The notes under the pieces are model-generated. The model was not told the DNA's origin, did not search any database, and saw only the letters and a list, made by a program, of their open reading frames with translations. Source: Rhizobium rhizogenes (GTDB taxonomy: Bacteria; Pseudomonadota; Alphaproteobacteria; Rhizobiales; Rhizobiaceae). Taken from it: 64,000 nt of DNA. The position numbers and the translations under genes are program-made. The stretch lies in contig NZ_CP019701.2 of the NCBI RefSeq assembly GCF_002005205.3, positions 558,001 through 622,000 on the forward strand. The letters are read 5' to 3'. Positions within the stretch are counted from its first letter, which is position 1. Each line of letters starts with the position of its first letter. Shown one piece after another: positions 7,241-15,830 of the stretch.

Positions 7241-7360
7241 ACTCCCGTCATTCCGGCCTTGAGCCGGAATCCAGCCGACGCGCGTCTGCGCGGCGAGAGA
7301 GTCCTTTCAGCCCAAGGACTTGGGCTGGCTGGATACCGGCTCAAGGCCGGTATGACGGAA
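7241..7360. repeat. Mosaic palindromic repeat, family A copy 3
   Basis: The left hairpin is GTCATTCCGGCCTTGAGCCG and the right one GGCTCAAGGCCGGTATGAC, so the two outer arms are swapped relative to copies 1 and 2. The core has GACGCGCGTCTGCGCGGCG and the CCCAAGGACTTGGG palindrome. It lies just past the end of the ABC transporter operon. Confidence 0.8.
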
Positions 7361-7402
7361 AGAGGAAATCTCGCGGACGCGGCCAATCCGTCCGGTGCCG
7401 GA

Positions 7403-8503
7403 TTACGCCGTTTCCTTCTCCACCGGCATAACCGTTTCCTGGAGCTTCTCCGGCTTCTCCGCCGCTTCCGCCTCAACCTCCTGCGGCGCTGGCGTCACCA
7501 TCGCCGCCACCAGCGTATCGAGGCCGATCGAGCCGACAGCCTTGCCATCCTCATCAACCACATGCGCCTGCGTCTCGTTGGCCTCTGACATGTCGCGGGC
7601 AATGGTTTCCAGCGTCGCGTTTTCTGGCACCGGCATGCCTTCCGGCTTGCTGTCCAACGGCTCCATGACGGTGGTGGCCTGAAGCACGCGGCCGCGATTG
7701 ACGTCGCGCACGAAGTCGGTGACGTAGCCATCGGCAGGGGAGAGAATGATGCTCTGGCCGTCGCCCTGCTGCACCACTTCGCCGTCCTTCAGAATGGCGA
7801 TGTGGTCGCCCAGCCGCAAAGCCTCGTCCAGATCGTGGGTGATGAACACGACGGTCTTCTTCAGCTCCTGCTGCAGATCGAGCAGCATGGTCTGCATATC
7901 GACACGGATCAGCGGATCGAGCGCCGAATAGGCTTCATCCATCAGGAGGATATCGGCGTCATTGGCAAGCGCCCGGGCAAGGCCCACACGCTGCTGCATG
8001 CCGCCGGAAAGCTGGTTCGGATAATAATCCTCGTAACCGGCAAGGCCGACACGCTCCAGCCAGTAACGGCCCTTTTCCTCGCTCTTGCTGCGCGGCACGC
8101 CCTGGATGTCGAGGCCGTAGACGCTGTTTTCCAGCACCGTGCGGTGTGGCAAGAGGCCGAATTTCTGGAATACCATCGCCGTCTTGTGGCGGCGGAATTG
8201 CCTGAGCGCCGAGGTGCTCATGCCGCAGATATCCTCGCCGTCATAAAGAACCTCACCCGCTGTCGGGTCGATCAGCCGGTTGATGTGGCGGATGAGCGTC
8301 GACTTGCCGGAGCCGGAAAGGCCCATGACGACAGTGATCTTGCCGCCCGGCATGGTGATGTTGATGTTGTTGAGGCCGAGAACGTGGTTGTGCTTGTCGT
8401 TCAGCTCGGCCTTGTCCATGCCCGACCGCACCGCTTCGAGATATTTCTCGGGATGCTTGCCGAAGATCTTGTAAAGATTCTTGATTTCGATGCTTTTAGC
8501 CAT
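7403..8503 (-). CDS. Quaternary-amine-type ABC transporter ATPase
   Basis: A 366-residue ATP-binding subunit of the glycine betaine/choline (QAT) family. Walker A is GLSGSGKST, the Q-loop region MVFQKFGLLPHR, the signature LSGGMQQRV, Walker B ILLMDEAYSALD and the switch FITHDLDEA. The N-terminal extension (IEIKNLYKIFGKHP and a helix before the Walker A) is typical of ProV/ChoV proteins, as is the roughly 80-residue tail, which seems to hold one weak CBS-like region (ETQAHVVDEDGKAVGSIGLD). The ATG at 8503 overlaps the permease stop by 8 bp, showing translational coupling. Substrate could be choline, betaine, proline betaine or histidine/proline as in rhizobial Cho and Hut systems. Confidence 0.9.
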   Translation of the reverse strand: MAKSIEIKNLYKIFGKHPEKYLEAVRSGMDKAELNDKHNHVLGLNNINITMPGGKITVVMGLSGSGKSTLIRHINRLIDPTAGEVLYDGEDICGMSTSALRQFRRHKTAMVFQKFGLLPHRTVLENSVYGLDIQGVPRSKSEEKGRYWLERVGLAGYEDYYPNQLSGGMQQRVGLARALANDADILLMDEAYSALDPLIRVDMQTMLLDLQQELKKTVVFITHDLDEALRLGDHIAILKDGEVVQQGDGQSIILSPADGYVTDFVRDVNRGRVLQATTVMEPLDSKPEGMPVPENATLETIARDMSEANETQAHVVDEDGKAVGSIGLDTLVAAMVTPAPQEVEAEAAEKPEKLQETVMPVEKETA

Positions 8504-9404
8504 GGGAGACCTCGCGGTACTTCTGCAGGCGCTTGCCAAAAGCCTGGCTTGCCCGGTCGAACATGATGGCGATGGCGACCAGAGCGAAACCGTTCAGGAA
8601 GCCCACCGTGAAGAACTGGTTGTTGATGGCCTGCAGCACGTTCTTGCCGAGCCCGCCGACACCGACCATGGAGGCGACGACGACCATGGCGAGCGCCATC
8701 ATGATGGTCTGGTTGATGCCGGTCATGATGGTGGGCAGCGCCAGCGGCAGTTGCACGTTGAACAGCTTCTGGCCATTGGAGGAGCCGAAAGCATCGGCCG
8801 CTTCCAGCACTTCGCGGTCCACCAGGCGAATGCCGAGGCTGGTGAGGCGAATGACGGGCGGAATGGCATAGATCACCACTGCGATCAGGCCCGGAACCTT
8901 GCCGATGCCGAAAATCACCACCACGGGGATGAGATAAACGAAGCTGGGCAGGGTCTGCATCACGTCGAGCACGGGATTGATGAGGCGTTGCAGGCGTTCG
9001 GAACGACCCATCAGGATGCCGAGCGGCAGGCCGATGACGATGGCGATCAGGGTGGCGATGGCGACGATGGACAGTGTCGTCATGGCGTCTCGCCAGAGGC
9101 CGACCGCGCCGATCATCAGCAGGGAAATGGCGGTGCCGCCGGTGATCTTGAAGCTGCGCCCGGCCAGATGCACGATGGCGAGAATGACCAGCATCGTGAT
9201 GATCCACGGGGTCTGGATGAACAGCCGCTCCGAGGAGTTGAGGAAGAGCTGCAGCGGATGCACGACGACGTCGATCGCATCGCCATAGTTGCGCACGATG
9301 TCGCGAAAACCGTCATCGATGGTCTTGCGTGCCACACGCATCGTGGAGTTGTCGATGGCCGGGAACTTGCAGAGCAGGTCCGGCAGGTAATTGCAGAGGG
9401 CCAT
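8496..9404 (-). CDS. Quaternary-amine-type ABC transporter permease
   Basis: A 302-residue inner-membrane permease of the ProW/ChoW type with about six to seven helices. The EAA loop that docks on the ATPase reads EAADAFGSSNGQKLFNVQLP. A further conserved stretch is MALAMVVVASMVGVGGLG. The N-terminus has a soluble segment (ARKTIDDGFRDIVRNYGDAI) before the first helix, as in relatives. The ATG at 9404 is preferred because the frame upstream of it runs through a palindromic repeat. It sits between the ATPase gene, which it overlaps, and the binding-protein gene, from which a 160-bp repeat element separates it. Confidence 0.9.
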   Translation of the reverse strand: MALCNYLPDLLCKFPAIDNSTMRVARKTIDDGFRDIVRNYGDAIDVVVHPLQLFLNSSERLFIQTPWIITMLVILAIVHLAGRSFKITGGTAISLLMIGAVGLWRDAMTTLSIVAIATLIAIVIGLPLGILMGRSERLQRLINPVLDVMQTLPSFVYLIPVVVIFGIGKVPGLIAVVIYAIPPVIRLTSLGIRLVDREVLEAADAFGSSNGQKLFNVQLPLALPTIMTGINQTIMMALAMVVVASMVGVGGLGKNVLQAINNQFFTVGFLNGFALVAIAIMFDRASQAFGKRLQKYREVSHG

Positions 9405-9458
9405 TATTGTTGTTTTCCCTTTGGGTTTTGGGGATGGGGGGAGGGTGGAGTGCGCGGG

Positions 9459-9617
9459 CACCCCCCTCTGTCCTGCCGGACATCTCCCCCACAAGGGGGG
9501 AGATCGACCTGCGGCAAAGTCTCACCCATCTTGATGGTTGAGGATGAAGCGGTGAAAGCGCGCCCAGCCGATCTCCCCCCTTGAGGGGGAGATGCCCGGC
9601 AGGGCAGAGGGGGGTAA
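9459..9617. repeat. Large palindromic repeat, family B copy 1
   Basis: The arms are CACCCCCCTCTGTCCTGCCG on the left and CGGCAGGGCAGAGGGGGGTA on the right, each followed inward by CATCTCCCCC...AAGGGGGGAGATCG. About 70 bases of unrelated spacer lie between. It stands inside the transporter operon between the binding-protein and permease genes, where a stem of this size could lower expression of the membrane parts relative to the abundant binding protein. That effect is inferred. Confidence 0.8.
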
Positions 9618-9643
9618 GCGGCTTGCGCCAACCCCGCCTGCAA

Positions 9644-10654
9644 TCACATCGAAGCCTTGATCTTCTCCGCCACCTCGGCCGGAACCCACTTCGTCCAGAT
9701 TTCCTCGTGGTTTTCGAGGAAATATTCCGCGCCATCCTCGTTGGTGCCCTGGTTCTCATCCATCCAGGCAAGGATTTCGGCGACCACCTTGTTGTCCCAG
9801 TTGCGGGCCTTGATGTAGTCCAGCGTCACGCCGGCCTTGCCTTCGAAATCCTTGGTGATGACGGTAAAGACATCGGCCACCGGATAGGCGTTGACCCTGG
9901 GGTCGGCGCAATCGACCTTGGCCGTGCACTCGTCGAAATGGGCGCGGTCGAGTTCGACGCCGTCGTCCAGCTTCACCATCTCGTATTTGCCGAGAATGGC
10001 GGTGGGCGACCAGTAATAGCCGAGCCAGCCCTGCTTCTTTTCGAATGCATTGGCGATGGAGCCGTCAAGGCCGGCGGCGGAGCCGGTATCGACCAGCGTG
10101 AAGCCCTTTTTGTCGCCTTCGCGTGCCTTGTAGAGATTGGTGGTGGTCACCTGGCAGTTCCAGCCGGAGGGGCAATTGTGCACGGCGCCCTTGCTGGCGT
10201 CTTCCGGGGCGGGGAAGAGCTCGGGATGCTTCAGCGCATCCTCGACGGTCTTGATGTCGGGGTGCTCATCGGCGATGAATTTCGGGATCCACCAGCCTTC
10301 GATACCGCCTTCGGAAAGAATTTTCGATGCTTCGATCATACGGCCGTCCTTGACGGCGGCATCGAGCGGCTCGCGCACGGCATTCACCCACAATTCGGGC
10401 GCCATGTCCGGCTGGCCCTTTTCGTTCATGGAGGCGAAGGTCGGCATGGTATCGCCGCTGACGACGTTGACCGTGCAGTCATAGCCGTTTTCCATGATGA
10501 ACTTGTCGACGTAAGCCGCGACACCGGCGGATGCCCAGTTCATTTCGGCGATGGAGATGCTGCCGCACGCTTCGGCGGCATTGGCGGAATGTGCTGCACC
10601 GGCAGCGATGGTAAAGCCCGTTACGAGAATGGTCGAGGCCAGGAGTTTCTTCAT
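9644..10654 (-). CDS. Quaternary-amine-type ABC transporter periplasmic binding protein
   Basis: A 336-residue secreted binding protein of the OpuAC/ProX family. The signal peptide is MKKLLASTILVTGF... ending ANA-AEA near residue 26. The mature part shows SISIAEMNWASAGVAAYVDK, the tryptophan-rich EGGIEGWWIPKF and YYWSPTAILGKYE, aromatic boxes of the kind that hold quaternary ammonium groups. Four cysteines in pairs (HNCPSGWNC; ECTAKVDC) suggest disulfides. The sequence does not match the choline binder ChoX closely in my memory, so I leave the substrate open among betaines, choline and proline/histidine. The ATG at 10654 begins the signal peptide. It heads the operon. Confidence 0.85.
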   Translation of the reverse strand: MKKLLASTILVTGFTIAAGAAHSANAAEACGSISIAEMNWASAGVAAYVDKFIMENGYDCTVNVVSGDTMPTFASMNEKGQPDMAPELWVNAVREPLDAAVKDGRMIEASKILSEGGIEGWWIPKFIADEHPDIKTVEDALKHPELFPAPEDASKGAVHNCPSGWNCQVTTTNLYKAREGDKKGFTLVDTGSAAGLDGSIANAFEKKQGWLGYYWSPTAILGKYEMVKLDDGVELDRAHFDECTAKVDCADPRVNAYPVADVFTVITKDFEGKAGVTLDYIKARNWDNKVVAEILAWMDENQGTNEDGAEYFLENHEEIWTKWVPAEVAEKIKASM

Positions 10655-11151
10655 GGTGTAAGACCCCCAAGTCTGATGCAGTGTTTTCAGTTGGCAAAGC
10701 GGGAGCACTGCAAAGCCCGGATTGCCAAGGGCGAACTGACATGGCGCATGGAAAAGCCGAAAAATCCCGGCAAGAAGAATATCCGCAGAACACGCTGCGG
10801 AATTGCCGCAAGAAGAGCGGCGAAAAGGCGCATGAATATGTCAATGACCGGCATAATACGGCCAAAAAGTGATATTGCAACGCGAAATGGCGCATCGCAG
10901 CCATGCGTTCGATTTTTGGAACGTTTTCTCATTTGATATAATACATGAAATATATTCTGATTTTATAGAAATATATTATAAATTTCAGTAAGGTGAAATA
11001 AAAATCCTGACGCAGTCAAGTTGGGATTCAAGGAAAAAATAAAGTCGCGATTTTGTGGAAAAAATATTCGAAAAGAGGTTTTGCGAAGGTATTTTTATGC
11101 TTTTTCGGTGCGGGCGGCGGCTCTGTCGCCGCCCGTTCCACGGTCAGGCTG
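10655..11151. other. Upstream region of the ABC transporter operon with an AT-rich block
   Basis: No gene is supported here. Bases 10925-11100 are sharply AT-rich against a GC-rich background. Two copies of GAAATATATT at 10947-10956 and 10968-10977 are spaced 21 bp apart, two helical turns. The first one includes TGAAATATA, the reverse complement of the TATATTTCA half-site described for Ros in Agrobacterium. The block is about 290-330 bp upstream of the binding-protein start, so it may carry a MucR/Ros-type silencer or an upstream promoter of the operon. Confidence 0.4.
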
Positions 11152-13251
11152 TCAAACAGCGTCCTTGCCGGCCACCTTCAGCGCGAAGGCATATTCGAAG
11201 GCGATTTCTTCCAGCCGCTGGAAACGGCCGGACTTGCCGCCATGGCCTGCCGCCATGTTGGTCTTGAGCAGGATCGGCGCTTCTCCCGTCGTCTTTTCGC
11301 GCAGCTTCGCCACCCATTTGGTCGGTTCCCAATAGGTCACCCGCGGGTCGGTCAGGCCGGATAGCGCCAGGATCGGCGGGTAAGGCTTCGCACCGACATT
11401 GTCATAGGGACTATAGGCAGCGATCCAGCCATATTCCTCCGCCGATTCCAGCGGATTGCCCCATTCGGGCCATTCCGGCGGGGTCAGCGGCAAAGTGTCA
11501 TCGAGCATGGTGGTCAGCACATCCACGAAGGGAACGGCAGCGATGATGCCGGCGAATTTTTCCGGCGCCATATTGGCGACAGCCCCCATCAGCATGCCGC
11601 CGGCCGAGCCGCCTTCTGCGATGATGCGGTCATAGGAGGTGAAACCCTCCTGAACCAGATGATCGGCAGCGGCGATGAAGTCCTTGAAGGTGTTCTGTTT
11701 GTCTTCCATCTTGCCGGTTTCGTACCATTCGAAACCCTTGTCCTTGCCGCCGCGAATATGGGCGATGGCATAGATGAAACCACGGTCGGCGAGCGACAGC
11801 GTGGTGGTGGAGAAGGAGGCGGGAATGGTGATGCCGTAAGCGCCATAACCATAAAGCAGGCAGGGGGCGGAACCGTCAAGCGCCACATCCTTGCGGTAAA
11901 GCAGCGAGACCGGCACCAGTTCGCCATCATGGGCGGGCGCCATGATGCGGCGCGTGATGTAATCATCAGGATTGTGGCCGGAGGGCACTTCCTGCGTCTT
12001 CAGCAGCGTCCGCTCCCGCGTCACCATGTCGTAATCGAACAGCTGGCTCGGCGTCGTCATCGAGGAATAGGAGAAGCGGATGACGTCGGTGTCATATTCC
12101 GCCGCGCCATGCAGGCCCAGCGAATAGGCTTCCTCGGCAAAGGCGATGGAATGTTCCTCGCCCGTGCGGCGGTCGCGGATGACGATGCGCGGCAGGCCGT
12201 CGCGGCGCTCAAGCCAGACCAGGTGGCGGGCATAGGCATCGACGGAGAGAATGAGACGGCCCGGCTCATGCGGGACGATCTCTTTCCAGTTTTCCTTGCC
12301 GGGCGCCGTCACCGGCGCTTCCACGATACGGAAATCCTTGGCATCGCCGTCATTGGTGAGAATGAAGAACACATCGCCGCCTTCGCACATCGAATATTCG
12401 ATGCCTTCCTCGCGCTCCGCCACCACGGCAGGTTCGGCGGTCAGGTCGCTGGTGGAGAGAAGACGATATTCGCTGGTCTCATGGTCGTGAATGTCGATGA
12501 AGATGAAATCGTCGAGAACCGACGCGCCGACGCCCATGAAGAAGCCGGGGTCCTTTTCCTCATAGACCAGCCGGTCGGCCGATTGCGGCTCGCCGATGAT
12601 GTGGTGGAAAACCTTGGAGGGACGGTGGTTCTCGTCCTGCAGCGTATAAAAGAAGCTCTTGCCGTCAGGCGCCCAGGCCCCGCCGCCGCCGGTGTTTTCC
12701 ACGACGTCGGCAAGATCTTCGCCGGTTTCGAGGTTGCGGATGCGCAGGGTAAAATATTCCGAGCCCTTGTCGTCGTAACCCCAGATGCCGTAGCTGTGAT
12801 CGGAAGATTGGTCGAGGCCGGACAGACGGAAATAATCCTTGCCTTCGGCCTCCTTGTCGCCGTTCAGAAGCACGTGTTTTTCGCCGCCATCGCGCGGTGT
12901 GCGGAAATAATGCGGCTGCTCGCCGCCGGTCACGAACAATGTGCCATAGGCATAGGGGCCGTCCCTTACTGGAACGGAGGAATCATCCTGCTTGATGCGG
13001 CCCTTCATCTCCGTAAACAGCTTTTCCTGAAGTGCCCCGGTGTCGCCCATCGCCGCTTCCATATAGGCGTTTTCCGCCTCCAGATGGGCGCGGATCGCGG
13101 GGTCGAGAATGGATGTGTCCTTGAACATGGCCTGCCAGTTATCGGCCCGGAACCATGCATAATCGTCGGTGCGGGTAATGCCGTGATGCGTGTCCTGAAC
13201 AGGCCGTTTTTCGGCGGTCGGGGCGGCGGGCAGGTTCTTGAAAATCGGCAA
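11152..13251 (-). CDS. ptrB: Oligopeptidase B (prolyl oligopeptidase family, S9A)
   Basis: A 699-residue cytoplasmic serine peptidase that cuts peptides after Arg or Lys. The N-terminal propeller begins with DTHHGITRTDDYAWFR, typical of the family. The catalytic domain has GGKDKGFEWYE, the nucleophile elbow EGGSAGGMLMG, an SPYDNV motif, and a C-terminal MAAGHGGKSGR carrying the catalytic His. The Asp is expected in LSGLTDPRVTYWEP. This combination, with GAYGI and the overall length, points to oligopeptidase B rather than prolyl oligopeptidase. The gene is monocistronic by position, with 220 bp to the divergent DUF930 gene and an AT-rich region behind it. Confidence 0.92.
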   Translation of the reverse strand: MPIFKNLPAAPTAEKRPVQDTHHGITRTDDYAWFRADNWQAMFKDTSILDPAIRAHLEAENAYMEAAMGDTGALQEKLFTEMKGRIKQDDSSVPVRDGPYAYGTLFVTGGEQPHYFRTPRDGGEKHVLLNGDKEAEGKDYFRLSGLDQSSDHSYGIWGYDDKGSEYFTLRIRNLETGEDLADVVENTGGGGAWAPDGKSFFYTLQDENHRPSKVFHHIIGEPQSADRLVYEEKDPGFFMGVGASVLDDFIFIDIHDHETSEYRLLSTSDLTAEPAVVAEREEGIEYSMCEGGDVFFILTNDGDAKDFRIVEAPVTAPGKENWKEIVPHEPGRLILSVDAYARHLVWLERRDGLPRIVIRDRRTGEEHSIAFAEEAYSLGLHGAAEYDTDVIRFSYSSMTTPSQLFDYDMVTRERTLLKTQEVPSGHNPDDYITRRIMAPAHDGELVPVSLLYRKDVALDGSAPCLLYGYGAYGITIPASFSTTTLSLADRGFIYAIAHIRGGKDKGFEWYETGKMEDKQNTFKDFIAAADHLVQEGFTSYDRIIAEGGSAGGMLMGAVANMAPEKFAGIIAAVPFVDVLTTMLDDTLPLTPPEWPEWGNPLESAEEYGWIAAYSPYDNVGAKPYPPILALSGLTDPRVTYWEPTKWVAKLREKTTGEAPILLKTNMAAGHGGKSGRFQRLEEIAFEYAFALKVAGKDAV

Positions 13252-13474
13252 GGGAAACTCGCTTTCCTGTAAAAATTCTTGGGCGGCACCAAGATGTAGA
13301 GCGGGCCTTGCGGCCGATCAAGTTTCAAATCTCCACAGGCGGAATGCAGCTCGGGCACAATTTGGTCAGCTTTCGATCACATTTTGGCAATATCCGGCAA
13401 ATCAGCGATGATGCGCTCAGGTCGCCCGGCCTGCCGCAATCACCAAGAACAAACGAAAAAACTGACAGGATCCC

Positions 13475-13876
13475 ATGCGAAAGCTTCTTCCCGCTGCCCT
13501 TTCTGCCTTTTTCCTCGGCTTGCAGGCCTTTACCCCCGCTTTCGCGATCGACGCCAGCGTCATGCGGCAGCTGAATGCGCTCGCCCCCGAAGAGCGTCTG
13601 GAACAGCGTTGCGATATCGAGGCGATGGAGAGGATAGCGACGGAGCAGAAGGGCATGCGGCCGGACAAGGTCATCGCCTATACCTTCGGCGATCCGGAAG
13701 TTGGCAAGAACTCCATCAAGGCGCCGGGCGCGGTCTTCAGAAGTTCCGGCGAATGGTACAAGCTCAAATACAAGTGCCAGCTGAAGAGCGACAGCCTCAG
13801 CATCCAGTCCTTCGATTACCGCGTTGGCGACCGGATTCCCGAGGAGCAGTGGAAGAAGTTGTATCTTTATGACTAA
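13475..13876 (+). CDS. Secreted DUF930 domain protein
   Basis: A 133-residue protein with a clear signal peptide (MRKLLPAALSAFFLGLQAF...AFA) and a mature domain of about 105 residues. The DUF930 signature is LNALAPEERLEQRCDIEAME, followed by GDPEVGKNSIKAPGAVFRS and the end KKLYLYD. Two cysteines (QRCD and KYKCQ) can form a disulfide. The family is confined largely to Rhizobiales and has no known function. Many members are periplasmic. The gene is divergent from ptrB, and its ATG follows AACTGACAGGATCCC. Confidence 0.8.
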   Translation: MRKLLPAALSAFFLGLQAFTPAFAIDASVMRQLNALAPEERLEQRCDIEAMERIATEQKGMRPDKVIAYTFGDPEVGKNSIKAPGAVFRSSGEWYKLKYKCQLKSDSLSIQSFDYRVGDRIPEEQWKKLYLYD

Positions 13877-13981
13877 GCAAGGATTTTTTCGGTTGCGGGC
13901 AGGGGTTTAGCCGCCGCTTTTCTTGCCGCTCCGCCACCGGCTCTGTAACCCTGCCTGCCGATCAAAGCGAGGGAGACGGGC

Positions 13982-14890
13982 ATGGCGACACGATTCAAGG
14001 GACTTTCGGCTTTTCCGATCACACCGGCCGATGAGGCCGGGCGGGTGGACACACAGGCTTTCTCCGCGCTGATCGAGCGGCTGGATGTGGCGGCGGTCGA
14101 TTCCGTCGGCATTCTCGGCAGCACCGGCATCTATATGTATCTCACGCGGGAAGAGAGACGCCGCGCCATCGAGACGGCAGCGGCGATCCTCAGGGGCAAG
14201 CGCATATTGATGGCCGGCGTCGGCGCATTGCGCACAGATGAGGCGGTGGCGCTGGCGAAGGATGCGGAAGCCGCCGGCGCCGATGCGCTGCTGCTCGCAC
14301 CCGTCTCCTACACGCCGCTGACGCAGGAAGAGGCCTATCACCATTTCGCCGCCGTGGCCGGCGCGACGGCCCTGCCGCTTGCCATCTACAACAACCCGAC
14401 GACAACCCGCTTTACCTTCAGCGACGAGCTTCTGGTGCGGCTTGCCTATATCCCCAATATCTGCGCCATCAAGATGCCGCTGCCTGCCGATTCCGATTAT
14501 GCGGGTGAGCTTGCGCGGCTGAGACCGAAGCTGTCGGATGATTTCGCCATTGGTTACAGCGGCGACTGGGGCTGCGCCGAGGCCACGCTTGCCGGCGGCG
14601 ACACCTGGTACAGCGTGGTTGCCGGCCTGCTGCCGGTTCCGGCCCTGCAATTGATGCGGGCGGCTCAGGCCAAGAATGCGGAAGAGGCACAGAGGATCGA
14701 TGCGGCCTTCCAGCCGCTCTGGGCACTGTTCAAGGAATTCGGCAGCATCCGTGTGGTTTACGCCGCCGCCAACAGCCTGCAACTGACGGCGTGCGAACCG
14801 CCCCGGCCGATCCTGCCGCTCACCAGCGCGGAACGCCAGCGGGTGGAAGAGGCGCTGGACGCCCTGTCCGCGCTGGAAAGCGCGCCATAA
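13982..14890 (+). CDS. Dihydrodipicolinate synthase-family aldolase/lyase
   Basis: A 302-residue (beta/alpha)8 barrel enzyme of the DapA/NanA family. The Schiff-base lysine lies in CAIKMPLP, the substrate-facing loop is LLAPVSYTPLTQEE, and the YNNPTTTRF segment provides the tyrosine used in catalysis. The usual GTTGE loop is replaced by GSTGIYMYL, so the glutamate and pyruvate-aldehyde pocket differ from true DapA. This argues for a catabolic aldolase or dehydratase of the superfamily rather than the lysine biosynthetic enzyme. A GAGGGAGACGGGC site precedes the ATG. The following deacetylase gene is 53 bp downstream on the same strand. Confidence 0.85.
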   Translation: MATRFKGLSAFPITPADEAGRVDTQAFSALIERLDVAAVDSVGILGSTGIYMYLTREERRRAIETAAAILRGKRILMAGVGALRTDEAVALAKDAEAAGADALLLAPVSYTPLTQEEAYHHFAAVAGATALPLAIYNNPTTTRFTFSDELLVRLAYIPNICAIKMPLPADSDYAGELARLRPKLSDDFAIGYSGDWGCAEATLAGGDTWYSVVAGLLPVPALQLMRAAQAKNAEEAQRIDAAFQPLWALFKEFGSIRVVYAAANSLQLTACEPPRPILPLTSAERQRVEEALDALSALESAP

Positions 14891-14943
14891 TTCGGGCGCT
14901 TTGCGGGCGGATTGCCACGTCCTTACACTTCGGAAAACCAAAA

Positions 14944-15669
14944 ATGCTGCGTCGCCTCTTCATTGCCGCCCTGTTAGTCTCTGCCTCATCCGCCGCGTTC
15001 GCGGGCACCGGCCTTGTCGAGCCGACGCTGAAGATGACGCCGCAGCATGACGGCAAGGTGCGGGTGGCGATGACGCTGGATGCCTGCATGGGCAAGACCG
15101 ATCACCGCATTCTCGATACGCTGGTGAAGGAGCGCATTCCGGCAACGATCTTCGTCACCGCCCGCTGGCTGAAACACAATGGCGAGGCGCTCGCCGTCCT
15201 CATGGCGCATCCGGATTTGTTCGAGATCGAAAACCACGGCGAAAACCATGTGCCGGCGGTGGACAGGCCGGTTTCCATCTACGGCATCGCCGCCGCCGGT
15301 TCGGAAGCGGCGGTCGAGCAGGAAGTGGAGGGTGGCCGCCGGGCGATCGTCGCCGCCACCGGTCTCCAGCCGCAATGGTTCCGTGGTGCGACGGCCAAAT
15401 ACACCAGGTCCTCCATGGCCACCATCAACCGGCTCGGCATGCGGGTGGCCGGTTATTCCGTCAATGGCGATGGCGGCTCGCTGCTGGGTGCGGCGATGAC
15501 GGCAAAACACATCGCCTCGGCAAAAGACGGCGACGTCATCATCTCCCACATCAACCAGCCCACCCATGAGGCGGGCGAAGGCGTGGTGAAAGGCCTTCTG
15601 GCGCTGAAGGCGCGCGGCGTCATCTTCGCCCGGCTGGACGACCCATCCTTCGCGCCGCCGGGGAATTGA
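14944..15669 (+). CDS. Secreted polysaccharide deacetylase-like protein
   Basis: A 241-residue exported protein with signal peptide MLRRLFIAALLVSASSAAFA. The NodB-type fold is indicated by TLDACMGKTDHRILDTL (motif 1, with the metal-binding Asp kept but the second Asp of TFDDG replaced by Ala), IPATIFVTARWL, the metal motif ENHGENH, and WFRGATAKYT as motif 3. C-terminal DVIISHINQPTHEAGEG matches motif 5. The altered first motif may change substrate or weaken activity. The target could be peptidoglycan or a surface glycan. The start at 14944 gives the signal peptide. A weak single hairpin of the C repeat type follows at 15690-15715. Confidence 0.8.
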   Translation: MLRRLFIAALLVSASSAAFAGTGLVEPTLKMTPQHDGKVRVAMTLDACMGKTDHRILDTLVKERIPATIFVTARWLKHNGEALAVLMAHPDLFEIENHGENHVPAVDRPVSIYGIAAAGSEAAVEQEVEGGRRAIVAATGLQPQWFRGATAKYTRSSMATINRLGMRVAGYSVNGDGGSLLGAAMTAKHIASAKDGDVIISHINQPTHEAGEGVVKGLLALKARGVIFARLDDPSFAPPGN

Positions 15670-15830
15670 TCCGCAAGGTTGCCGCCCATTTCTTCTCCCC
15701 CCTCGGGGAGAAGAGATATGCCGTACTCGCTCGGTCCTGAAGCGACGCGGGCGAAAAGAACCGACGGCATCCCCACATCCACGCCCGTTTTTCGGCGGCG
15801 CAGACCCGAAAATTGCGCTAGCATCCTCCC

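Noticed and set aside
10681..10932. Two short frames, one per strand, upstream of the ABC transporter binding protein
   Set aside because: Neither has a ribosome site or known domain, and one is the complement of the other. The space is better explained as a promoter region.
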